A stretch of 49,715 bases of DNA from Haloarcula amylovorans. GTDB taxonomy: Archaea > Halobacteriota > Halobacteria > Halobacteriales > Haloarculaceae. The stretch covers positions 1 through 49,715 of the forward strand of contig NZ_SRIF01000007.1 in the NCBI RefSeq assembly GCF_004681185.1, read 5' to 3'. The translations under genes were made by a program, and so were the position numbers. Position 1 is the first letter of the stretch, and each line of letters begins with the position of its first letter. The notes beneath the pieces were generated by a model, which had not been told where the DNA came from, made no database searches, and was given only the letters and a program-made list of their open reading frames with translations. Shown piece after piece: positions 26,334 to 34,556 of the stretch.

Positions 26334-27602
26334 ATGCGGAGACGAGATGTAATTCAGACGATTAGTGGAATGGCAGCTGCTGGCTCCATCGCAGGGTGCC
26401 TCAGCGTGAGTGAATCTGATGGTAGCAACTCAACCCCCGGCAACTCAGGAACCTCGGATACGCAGAGTTCAGGGAACTCGGGTACAGGAACCATCTGGTT
26501 CTCCACGGGATCAGCTACCGATACGAAAACCAGTTTAGCAGAACAGTGGCAAAAGGAGAATAATGGGAATTTGTCGATCCAGACCATCCCGGAAATCGAA
26601 GACAAGGTCCGAAACGCAGTACCTGCAGGCAAAGGACCTCATTCGTTTATTTGGTCCCACGATCGATTAGGGGACTACAACCAGAGCGGATTCCTCGTGC
26701 CCCAAGGTGATGAAATCGATATCGATCTGGAGTCGACATTCACCAAAAAGTCGATAGAAGCGAGTAAGCTGGATGGTAACCTGCTAGGACTCCCTTGGGG
26801 GGCTGAAGCGGTGGGAATGATCTACAACAAGGATATGGTTGATTCCCCGCCGGAGACAATGGAAGATATGAAAGCCATCATGGAAGAGCACCACGATCCT
26901 GAAAACGGAAAATATGGCCTAGCGTATCCCATTAGCTCCGCATATCGGGCTGCTATGTGGGCGCACGCTTTTGGTGGATACTATCTTGATACCAGCAAGG
27001 ACGATATTCTGGGCCTCACAAATAACAGTACCATCAAGGGGTTCGAGTATATCATTGATAACCTTCTCCCGTACATGTCAGAGGATCTCGGGGGAGGAGC
27101 ACAGAACTCAGTATTCTCATCAGGGAATGCACCCCTCTGCTTCAATGGGCCATGGTCCATTTCCAATTTCAGAAATAGTGGCATCAATGTTGGAGTCACC
27201 GGAATCCCAAAGCCCAGCGGTGGATCTCCCAGCCCCTTCGTAGGGTACTTACTTTGGTACTTCAGCAAGCGAATGGAAAACAACAACCAAGATACGAAAG
27301 CTGCACGGTCCTTTATTAACTGGTGGACAACAGAAACTACTGCTCCTCTCGAACTATCGAAGGCTGCTGGATATACCCCAGTACTGAAAGAGCTCAAAGG
27401 TAGTGACGAACTGCCGGAAACCGTCAGAGGATTCGCTAAGGCTATCGAGCAGGGGACTGAGGTGCCTCAAGACCCGAGATATGCAGCTGTAGACGGCCCA
27501 ACACACGATGCGTTCCTCAAGATGGTCCGGAACCCGGATGGTGACTTCAAGCAGTTCATGAAGACTGCAGAAGAAGAAATCCGAAGCCGCTGGTCGAACT
27601 GA
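26334..27602 (+). CDS. Sugar ABC transporter substrate-binding lipoprotein
   Basis: A 422-residue extracellular solute-binding protein of the family 1 (MalE-like) type. The N-terminus MRRRDVIQT has the twin-arginine pattern, and SIAGC places the lipobox Cys at residue 22, so it is probably exported by Tat and lipid-anchored. A Ser/Gly/Thr-rich linker (about 24-52) precedes the folded domain (GTIWFSTGSATDTK). Motifs such as LLGLPWGAEAVGMIYNKDMV and NAPLCFNGPWSISNF are typical of maltose/multiple-sugar binding proteins. It delivers ligand to the permeases encoded directly downstream. The context suggests oligogalacturonides or uronates, but the ligand is not readable from sequence. Confidence 0.92.
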   Translation: MRRRDVIQTISGMAAAGSIAGCLSVSESDGSNSTPGNSGTSDTQSSGNSGTGTIWFSTGSATDTKTSLAEQWQKENNGNLSIQTIPEIEDKVRNAVPAGKGPHSFIWSHDRLGDYNQSGFLVPQGDEIDIDLESTFTKKSIEASKLDGNLLGLPWGAEAVGMIYNKDMVDSPPETMEDMKAIMEEHHDPENGKYGLAYPISSAYRAAMWAHAFGGYYLDTSKDDILGLTNNSTIKGFEYIIDNLLPYMSEDLGGGAQNSVFSSGNAPLCFNGPWSISNFRNSGINVGVTGIPKPSGGSPSPFVGYLLWYFSKRMENNNQDTKAARSFINWWTTETTAPLELSKAAGYTPVLKELKGSDELPETVRGFAKAIEQGTEVPQDPRYAAVDGPTHDAFLKMVRNPDGDFKQFMKTAEEEIRSRWSN

Positions 27603-27614
27603 CGCAGAATAGCA

Positions 27615-28553
27615 ATGTCTTTTTCAAATCATATTGAAAAGAGTAGAGTTATCGGTCGAAAAGTCTCTGAAGAGATTGACTGGTCGTTAGCGTTAGTTCT
27701 CCCGGGACTTTTCTTATTCACCGCATTTATGCTATTCCCAATGCTATATCTCCTCTACCTCTCGATAACAAACGCTACTCCAGCTACCGTATTTCAGGGT
27801 GAAGAAATAATAGTTGGATTAGAGAACTACATACGGGTCCTGACTGACCCACAGTTCTGGAACTCATTTGGCATAACATGGCTGTGGGTCTTCACCAGCG
27901 TGATCCTGAAAATGATCTTCGCCGTCGGTATCGCGATAGTTGTCACAAGCCGTGGCGTGCTAGGAAAACGATGGTTCCAGGCGCTCCTCATCTTACCCTA
28001 TGGATTTCCTCCTATATTCAGGGTAGTGATCTTTAGAGGGATCTTCAGTACGGCTAGGTTCGGTCTGGCAAACCAGTTTCTTCTCTGGCTCGGTTTCGAG
28101 CCCGTTGCGTGGTTGAGTAGGCGATGGATGGCCTTCATCAGTTACAATATCACTGAAGTTTGGCTTTCTTATCCGTTCCTGCTATTGATTATAATTGGTG
28201 CACTCCAAGGTGTACCTGACTCACTTGTAGACGCCGCAAAAGTTGATGGAGCGGGGCCAGCGCACCGGTTCATTAACGTGACGCTGCCAGCAATCAAGCG
28301 ACCGGTGCTGTTCGCTACGATCCTTACCTCTGCCGCCTCTTTCCAGAATTTCATTATTCCGTTTGTCTTCAACGGCGGAGGCCCTTCACGGACTAATGAG
28401 CTCATCATATTGTATGGGTACAAGGAGGCCTTCAACTACGGTGCCTACGGGCAAGGATCCGCAATTATGGTAATAGCACTGGTGTTCATTGGCCTGTTCA
28501 TGATCATAAACGTCAAGAAAGGCAAACTGGCAGACAAGGAGAAAGGGGCATGA
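27615..28553 (+). CDS. Sugar ABC transporter permease (MalF type)
   Basis: A 312-residue inner-membrane permease with six or more helices, the first at about 29-52 (LVLPGLFLFTAFMLFPMLYL). The cytoplasmic EAA loop reads DAAKVDGAGPAHRFINVTLP, which docks the ATPase. It starts 12 bases after the binding protein gene and overlaps the next permease by four bases (ATGA), indicating translational coupling. The expected ATPase partner is the protein encoded at 12663-13823. Confidence 0.93.
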   Translation: MSFSNHIEKSRVIGRKVSEEIDWSLALVLPGLFLFTAFMLFPMLYLLYLSITNATPATVFQGEEIIVGLENYIRVLTDPQFWNSFGITWLWVFTSVILKMIFAVGIAIVVTSRGVLGKRWFQALLILPYGFPPIFRVVIFRGIFSTARFGLANQFLLWLGFEPVAWLSRRWMAFISYNITEVWLSYPFLLLIIIGALQGVPDSLVDAAKVDGAGPAHRFINVTLPAIKRPVLFATILTSAASFQNFIIPFVFNGGGPSRTNELIILYGYKEAFNYGAYGQGSAIMVIALVFIGLFMIINVKKGKLADKEKGA

Positions 28554-29620
28554 GCCGCCTGAAATCCCTACAGCAGTCGACCTACTCATGGATGTACCGT
28601 CTGGCTGAACGACCCAAGAACGTCCAGCGGGGAATCAAAGATACGATATATCAACTCAGAACGGGAGAAATCGAAGCCAAGGACATAGGTAGGAATGGAG
28701 TCAAAACCCTCGGTGCTATCATTCTTGTTGGAATAACCCTCTTCCCGGTATACTGGATCTTCCTTTCATCTATATCCGGACAGGGTGGGTCAATCTACGC
28801 TGCCGGAGGTATCCAGTTCATCCCAGCTGACCCTACTTGGGACGCTTATCGCTGGGTCTTCGGGAATGCGAATATTCCCAGCTATGAGATAGCAGTCACG
28901 CTATTCGGGTATGAGATAGCTCTCAATACGCCAGGGTTCAGTCCGAATATCAATTGCTCCGAGCTTGGTGGCTGTTCACAGTTTCCACTATATTTCTGGA
29001 ACAGCCTCACGGTTTCAATTCCAGCAGTCATCTTAGCGATGTGCGTAATTGTTCCTGGTGCATACGCTCTCTCCCGAAGAGAGTTTATCTTCAAGAATAA
29101 AGTTCTCTATACGTACCTCTTGTTCACCCAGATCGGGGGCGGTCTAAGTGTCGCAACTCTCATCGCTCTGTATGCAATATTCGTTCAATTCGGACTGACG
29201 AACGACAAACTCGCATTGGCAGCTTACTACGCGGCCGTGGCTGTTCCATTGAACACTTGGATATTAAAGACCTATATGGATACCATCCCAGCTACGTATG
29301 AGGAAGCAGCATTCGTAGATGGGGCTCCAATGTGGCGAATCGTTTGGGAGATTATCCTCCCTATGACGAAACCGGGACTAGCAGCGACATTCATTTTCAC
29401 CTTCTTGGTAGGATGGAAAGAATTTGTTGTAGCACAGGTACTCTTGAGCAACGAGAACTACACGTTACCAGTTGGATTGTTTTCGCTTGTAGGGCAGTAC
29501 CAAATTCCTTGGCAACAATTCTCAGCGTTCGCGCTTGTCTTCGCGTTGCCGGTGACAATAATCTACCTAGCCATGCGGAAATATATGCAAGAGGGGCTCT
29601 CGCTTAGCGGGATCGATTGA
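28550..29620 (+). CDS. Sugar ABC transporter permease (MalG type)
   Basis: A 356-residue permease. An N-terminal cytoplasmic extension of about 50 residues precedes the first helix (TLGAIILVGITLFPVYWIFL). The EAA loop is EEAAFVDGAPMWRIVWEIIL, and the C-terminus KYMQEGLSLSGID is typical of MalG-like proteins (GLTAGAVKG-type ends). An extra periplasmic segment with SPNINCSELGGCSQFP, including two cysteines, lies between TM1 and TM2 and is longer than in bacterial MalG. It is coupled to the preceding permease. Confidence 0.93.
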   Translation: MSRLKSLQQSTYSWMYRLAERPKNVQRGIKDTIYQLRTGEIEAKDIGRNGVKTLGAIILVGITLFPVYWIFLSSISGQGGSIYAAGGIQFIPADPTWDAYRWVFGNANIPSYEIAVTLFGYEIALNTPGFSPNINCSELGGCSQFPLYFWNSLTVSIPAVILAMCVIVPGAYALSRREFIFKNKVLYTYLLFTQIGGGLSVATLIALYAIFVQFGLTNDKLALAAYYAAVAVPLNTWILKTYMDTIPATYEEAAFVDGAPMWRIVWEIILPMTKPGLAATFIFTFLVGWKEFVVAQVLLSNENYTLPVGLFSLVGQYQIPWQQFSAFALVFALPVTIIYLAMRKYMQEGLSLSGID

Positions 29621-29644
29621 AGCCCCGATATCACCGCTTTTACT

Positions 29645-30028
29645 GGAGTTCCGATTCACAGACCTGGTAGAGCAGCTATCGGATGTTTCAGCGATACCAG
29701 GTAAGATTTACAATCGCACGCTCGACGCTCAGACCAACACTGTCGTCAAACACTCAGTAATAGAGGTCAGAAAGCGTTTTTCTCGCCGTCTACACCCTCT
29801 CCAACACCAGTCTTTGGGAGTTAGACGTAGAGATTGACATCTCCTACAAGACAGTGTACTGCATCCGGCGCTTCCTGCGAATGCTAGACCACCTCACCCC
29901 GAGCTCAAAGAGCCAGTCGAAAACGACGGGTTATACGTGAAAGCTTGGATCAAGGACCGTGAGCACGATCGACCGTCATACTCGTGTGGCCTCTCCACAC
30001 GCAGACATAGCATATACGAGCAGGATAA
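29645..30028 (+). pseudogene. IS1595-like transposase remnant
   Basis: Three overlapping frames together resemble a haloarchaeal IS1595-type transposase. One frame reads FLAVYTLSNTSLWELDVEID then ISYKTVYCIRRFLRMLDHL; after a frame change it continues LKEPVENDGLYVKAWIKDRE then HDRPSYSCGLSTRR. The usual family sequence around this point has an ELD.EIDVSYKT helix-turn-helix followed by VEIDE.YVKAG; the catalytic EIDE acid is ENDG here. At least two frameshifts and stops make it inactive. I could not define terminal inverted repeats. Confidence 0.6.
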
Positions 30029-30750
30029 ATTATCCCAATACAGTGAACTCTAAGAATTGCCCGATAGCTTAACTCAACCTGACTATCCCCACTATCTAAT
30101 TTCTGTTCTCCTCTGCCGAATTAGGGTATAGAGTGTCTCCTATACTTGTAAAATGCATACTGCGTGTTTAGTGATGTTCTATACTTGTTTTTGCTCTCAG
30201 ATCTGACTGGCCAATCCTGACCATCAATAGTCACTGGCAAGGGGTAAGGCAGGGAGTCAGTATATTCGCTGTTTTTTGGAGACTGCGAATGACGTGTTAT
30301 CAAGGACGATTTAGCATAATTATCAGAAGTTGTTCGACAGGACCGAATCCGCATATAGGACGGCTAATTAGACATAATACGACATCTATGAGAACTTGTG
30401 AATTGCTGCGCACCCTCGAATGTAAGAACTGTTTTTCTGTATAACAAGCGTACACTAGTTATTATAAGCGCTTCTAGAATAACACTAGTACACTAATTAT
30501 ATCAGAGTCATAGTCCAATCACTACCTTGATTTCATCCTTATAGAGCAGGTATTCGCTCCTCGAGAACAGGCAAATCTCAGGGCATTATTTTTTAGATTA
30601 AAAGCCGTATTTTATTGAAGGGGTTTCACTTGGAAGAGGTTCAATCGTTCATCTCATATTATAATTGGGTATAGTCCACTAAGAACGTCTCTATCAGCCG
30701 ATTCGATAGCTGAGAACTATTGCCAAATCTCGGTAGCCGTTATACTTTCT
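30029..30750. other. AT-rich intergenic region, no gene
   Basis: About 720 bases with no convincing gene on either strand. It includes two copies of ACACTAGT exactly 30 bases apart (30452 and 30482) in a very AT-rich context. The stretch sits between a dead transposase and a truncated SDR gene, so it is probably decayed mobile-element territory. Confidence 0.45.
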
Positions 30751-31176
30751 ATGGGAAATCCTACAGTTGTTACTGGTGCGTCCCGTGGAATCGGGCGTGA
30801 AATCGCACAGAAACTCGCTGGTGAGGGCGCGTCAGTCGTCGTCAACTACCGATCTTCGAAAGAACGAGCCGAATCAGTCGTTGACGAAATTCGAATGGAA
30901 GGCGGCGAGGCAGTAACCGTACAAGCCGATGTATCTAACTATGACGAAGTAGTCGCGATAGTCAACGCAACGGTTGAGGAATTCGGATCGCTTGACATTC
31001 TCGTGAACAACGCCGGCATCGTCATCACCGAGTCCGCAGAAGAATTTGACATTGACGATTGGCGTCGTGTAATCGACATCGACTTAACAGGGACATTCAT
31101 TTGTTCACAAATAGCTGCTCAGGATTGCCACATTGCTGACTACAGATTTAAAGACACATCAAATTATAAAACCTAA
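30751..31176 (+). pseudogene. Truncated short-chain dehydrogenase (N-terminal part)
   Basis: The frame starts MGNPTVVTGASRGIGREIAQ, with the SDR cofactor motif TGASRGIG, and continues through NNAGIVITESAEEFD and the DLTGTFICSQIAAQ helix. Shortly after residue 120 the homology ends and the last residues (DCHIADYRFKDTSNYKT) are not SDR-like. The catalytic Ser and Tyr-x-x-x-Lys are missing, so the product cannot be an active dehydrogenase. The break lies just before the 3' end of the GarR-like gene on the other strand, pointing to a deletion or insertion at about 31110. Confidence 0.8.
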
Positions 31177-31212
31177 ACCGTATAGAAATGCCTCGATCTC
31201 AATGAGAGAAAA

Positions 31213-32112
31213 TTATTCGTCAATGCGGGCCTTTTCGCCCGCTAAGTCCTCGATAATCTGTATCACACCAGAATGGTCATCTTGGCCGCGCTCCGTCTGT
31301 TCCATCGCTTTGTACATCTCGTGGACGATACCTGTTGCTGGCATCGGCGTACCGTACTCCTCACCAGCATCCATCGCGATTCGGAGGTCTTTGTAGTGAT
31401 AGGACGAGAAAAATCCTGGTTCAAAGTTCCCACGGATGACCCGGGGTGCCCGAGCATCAAGTGACCAACACGCCGCCGCCCCGCCGCTTATCGCTTCCAG
31501 AACTTGCTCTAAATCGGCACCCCCCTGTTTCGCCAGCAATAGTGCCTCTGCAACGGCTTGATGCTGACAGCCGACGATAATCTGGTTCGCAGCCTTGGTC
31601 ACTTGGCCTGCGCCGGAATCGCCACAGCGGGTAATCGTTTCGCCCATCGTCTCGAATAGATCGTAGACGGCATCGAACGTCTCCTCGCTCCCACCGACCA
31701 TGATCGAGAGCGTTCCCTCGATTGCACCCTCCTCTCCACCGCTGATCGGTGCATCGAGCATTTCTGCACCCTGGTGTCCAACGTCGGCAGCGAGACGCTC
31801 TGTTGCCGCAGGCGATATCGTCGACATATCGACGAATATCTGTCCATCACTGAGCGCTTGGAGAATTCCATCATCGCCACGAACGACGGACGTCACAGCA
31901 TCTGTATCCGGGAGGACCGTCACCACGATATCGGACTTTCGCGTGACCTCTGCGGGTGACGTAGCGGCCTGTGCCCCCTCGTTGACTAGTCGTTCGACTG
32001 GTTCCTGCGAACGATTGTGGGCGATAACACTGTACCCAGCATCGATGACGTTTTCCGCCATCGGTTTTCCCATAATACCGGTCCCGATAAACCCAATTGT
32101 ATTACTCGCCAT
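31213..32112 (-). CDS. Beta-hydroxyacid dehydrogenase, tartronate semialdehyde reductase-like (GarR family)
   Basis: A 299-residue NAD(P)-dependent enzyme. The N-terminal Rossmann motif GFIGTGIMG (7-15) is followed by FVDMSTISP, the substrate-binding APISGGEEGA (121-130) and catalytic Lys173 in GQVTKAANQI. These are the four signatures of the 3-hydroxyisobutyrate dehydrogenase/GarR family. GarR reduces tartronate semialdehyde to D-glycerate; the HpcH aldolase at 19256 could supply that substrate. 3-hydroxyisobutyrate dehydrogenase activity is the main alternative and would link to MmsA. A decayed relative of this gene's 3' end lies at 9594-9795. Confidence 0.87.
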   Translation of the reverse strand: MASNTIGFIGTGIMGKPMAENVIDAGYSVIAHNRSQEPVERLVNEGAQAATSPAEVTRKSDIVVTVLPDTDAVTSVVRGDDGILQALSDGQIFVDMSTISPAATERLAADVGHQGAEMLDAPISGGEEGAIEGTLSIMVGGSEETFDAVYDLFETMGETITRCGDSGAGQVTKAANQIIVGCQHQAVAEALLLAKQGGADLEQVLEAISGGAAACWSLDARAPRVIRGNFEPGFFSSYHYKDLRIAMDAGEEYGTPMPATGIVHEMYKAMEQTERGQDDHSGVIQIIEDLAGEKARIDE

Positions 32113-32416
32113 CGTATGCCCTTCTCCCCGCGACCCCTATAAAGATACAGTCTCCTCACTAAGCACAGTTCGTGTTTATTTCGATAGGAAGAATCAGTAG
32201 TGAGACGAGGCGAGCAGAAGTCTATCCCTGGAAGAGAGGGTAGCAAAATACAGGCCCTTCGAGATACAGCTCTCTTAGGGACTTGTATTCCTTGAGAGCA
32301 AGGCTATCGGTCGGGCCATCAAGGGGTATCAAGACTATCGCGCCACCACCCGCTAAGCGCAATTACGCTCGCTTCTAGTCGGAAGATATTTCGAGGGGGC
32401 GGCCGGCTACAAATAT
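32113..32416. other. Divergent intergenic region
   Basis: About 300 bases between the GarR-like gene and the CBM9-like gene. No gene is visible. It must hold both promoters; I see no strong palindrome. Confidence 0.4.
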
Positions 32417-33088
32417 ATGAGAACATATGACGTGCAGTTGACCGACGGTTCAGTCTCGTTGACGCACGAAATAAACGTGGCGACCTGGGAGACTGCATCA
32501 GTCACGCACATCGATTCGTTCACATGGGGGGAGGAAGCAACCGGTCCGGAAACGACTGTAAGGGCGTTACATACTGATAAGGCGTTCTTCTTGCAGTTCC
32601 ATGCTGAAGACAGCGAGATCTCAGCCACAGTCACTGAACTGAACGGACCGACGTTTCGAGATAGTTCTGTCGAGTTCTTCGCGAATCCCATCCCTGACGA
32701 TGAAGAAATGTATTTTAATTTTGAAGTCAACTGCTGTGGGACGTTCAAGCTAGGGTGGCAAGAGTACGGCTGGCAAGAGAAAGAAATCGGACGAGATGAG
32801 ATCTCACCACAGCTAGCCGACGAAATCGACATCGCTACGTCAATCCCAGGTCAGACGAGACAGCCCAAACCGAACGATGAGTCTTGGTGGGTGGCCGTGC
32901 GATTACCCGTCTCAACGTTAGAGTCGTTTACTGGCCGTACTATCTCTATCGACCAGGGGTCGACCTGGCGCGGCAACTTCTATCGAAGCGGTATCCCAGA
33001 CCCCCAGAAGGCGACGTGGAACCCGCTAGATACGCCGAAACCGGAATACCACACTCCGGAACAGTTTGGCCGCCTCAAGTTCAGATGA
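32417..33088 (+). CDS. CBM9-like (carbohydrate-binding module family 9-like) protein
   Basis: A 223-residue beta-sandwich-type protein. The blocks AFFLQFHAEDSEISATVTEL, FRDSSVEFFANP, MYFNFEVNCCGTFKLGW and the C-terminal SIDQGSTWRGNFYRSGIPDP match the CBM9-like/DOMON-type domain that occurs alone or at the ends of glycosidases. No signal peptide, membrane helix or catalytic module is present, so this is a stand-alone cytoplasmic copy. It lies 90 bases upstream of the second UxuA-like gene in the same direction. It may bind a sugar ligand or assist the neighbouring enzyme (inference). Confidence 0.75.
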   Translation: MRTYDVQLTDGSVSLTHEINVATWETASVTHIDSFTWGEEATGPETTVRALHTDKAFFLQFHAEDSEISATVTELNGPTFRDSSVEFFANPIPDDEEMYFNFEVNCCGTFKLGWQEYGWQEKEIGRDEISPQLADEIDIATSIPGQTRQPKPNDESWWVAVRLPVSTLESFTGRTISIDQGSTWRGNFYRSGIPDPQKATWNPLDTPKPEYHTPEQFGRLKFR

Positions 33089-33178
33089 CACTATCCACAC
33101 GCGCTGATAGACCGCGGAGACGCCGAGGACCGCGGTTATTTGTAGGGGGGAAGCCGAAGTGTGTAACGCAAACGCGCT

Positions 33179-34228
33179 ATGAATACCCAAGACAACTTAG
33201 TGACAGACCCCGAGGCGCTATCAACCCGGGTCGGCGTTAGGACAGAATCGATCGCAGATGAGCGAATTCAGTTTCTGAAACAGATCGGCGTCGAAGACGT
33301 TTTTGTCGATCACACAGGCGTGAACGACGATCCGACGACCATCTCGCTGGAAACGGGGTATGCACCATCAGTCACAAATCTCGTCGAGGCACGGCGCCGC
33401 GTTGAGGACCTCGGCGTCAGATTCGCGGGAGTGCACACGATCGGTCAGAGAGTCTATGAAGATATTATGTTTGACCGTGAAGACGCTGATGAACAACTTG
33501 AGACCATCAAAACGCTGATCAAGAACATGGGACAGGCAGGAATCCCCGTGCTAGGCTACCAGTGGAATCCGACCAACGTTCCAGCGCGAACCTCACGCAC
33601 GGCCCGGGTTCGCGGCGGTGCGAAGGCAGAAGCTTACGACGCCTCGAATCTGCGAGACCCGCACGAGCCGATTGACGAACTCGACCGCGAGTATACAGAA
33701 GAGGAGTTCTGGGACAACTACGAACGGTTCCTCGAGGAGATTCTCCCAGTTGCCGAGGAAGCAGGCGTGCAGATGGCGGTCCACCCGGCGGATCCGCCGA
33801 CGGCCGAGCAGCTCGGTGGGATCCCGCGTCTCCTTCGGAACTTCGAGAACTTCAAGCGTGCAATGGACCTCGTTGAGAGCGATAATCACGGCCTCAAGCT
33901 CTGTCTGGGATGTTTCTCCGAAATGACCGAAGCGGACGTGCACGAGGTTATCCGGTACTTCGGCGAGCGCGACAAGATATTCTTCGTTCACTTCCGGGAT
34001 GTTATGGGCACTTGGCCCGCGTTCACAGAGTCGTTCATCGACGACGACGCGACAAACTTCGACGAACTAGAGGCCATGCGAACGCTGCGGGAAGTCGGTT
34101 TTAACGGTGTCACCATTCCTGACCACGTCCCGGCCGTCGAGGGCGACACGGAATGGGGCCACCGAGCGCGAGCACACGCGACTGCCTACCTCAAGGGCCT
34201 TATCAAGTGTGTCCATACGGAGTGTTGA
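33179..34228 (+). CDS. Mannonate dehydratase family protein, second paralog
   Basis: A 349-residue UxuA-like TIM-barrel protein related to the one at 6765 over its full length. Shared blocks include EDIMFDRE, GIPVLGYQWNP, VHPADPPTAEQLGGIPRLL with His202, NHGLKLCLGCFSEM with Cys242, FFVHFRDVMGT with His271 and GFNGVTIPDHVPAV. One difference stands out: FHEAF of the first copy and of UxuA generally is FTESF here, replacing a His. The two may therefore act on different acids. The start ATG at 33179 aligns with the first paralog. It follows the CBM9-like gene and probably shares its transcript. Confidence 0.83.
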   Translation: MNTQDNLVTDPEALSTRVGVRTESIADERIQFLKQIGVEDVFVDHTGVNDDPTTISLETGYAPSVTNLVEARRRVEDLGVRFAGVHTIGQRVYEDIMFDREDADEQLETIKTLIKNMGQAGIPVLGYQWNPTNVPARTSRTARVRGGAKAEAYDASNLRDPHEPIDELDREYTEEEFWDNYERFLEEILPVAEEAGVQMAVHPADPPTAEQLGGIPRLLRNFENFKRAMDLVESDNHGLKLCLGCFSEMTEADVHEVIRYFGERDKIFFVHFRDVMGTWPAFTESFIDDDATNFDELEAMRTLREVGFNGVTIPDHVPAVEGDTEWGHRARAHATAYLKGLIKCVHTEC

Positions 34229-34556
34229 AAGCTAGAGCGACGGTTGGCGTCGCCGCTCGTCTCGACCGCGTGGTGAGGGTGTCCGGCAGCTCTCGTATCA
34301 CCCAGCTCGAATTGGCGATACCAGTTTCGTTTACAGTTATCGTTGAGAGGCTAGCCTTGGAGCAGTTTAATCGACAAGGTATAGTCGCTGACTGTAGCGA
34401 TCCAGATTCCTGTTTCCGGCATAAGATTCTGCGGTCGGATAGCACCCCAGAGTGGGCGTCGCCGAGCGATCAGGTCTTGGAAGAAGCAGTTAAGAGGGAA
34501 TCCGAAAGAGTTCACCAGTCATAAAGCAGTGGGACGGAGTACCGGTTCGCCAACGT
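34229..34556. other. Intergenic region, no clear gene
   Basis: About 330 bases between convergent genes. A plus-strand open stretch with SDSTPEWASPSDQVLEEAVK before a stop near 34524 looks coding-like but has no start and no recognised family; it may be a gene end fragment. Confidence 0.3.

Noticed and set aside
30121..30354. 77-codon minus-strand frame in the AT-rich gap
   Set aside because: Composition is not haloarchaeal-acidic and no domain is visible; treated as noncoding.
30452..30489. Two ACACTAGT copies 30 bases apart
   Set aside because: Short and in AT-rich DNA far from any intact start codon; could easily be chance.
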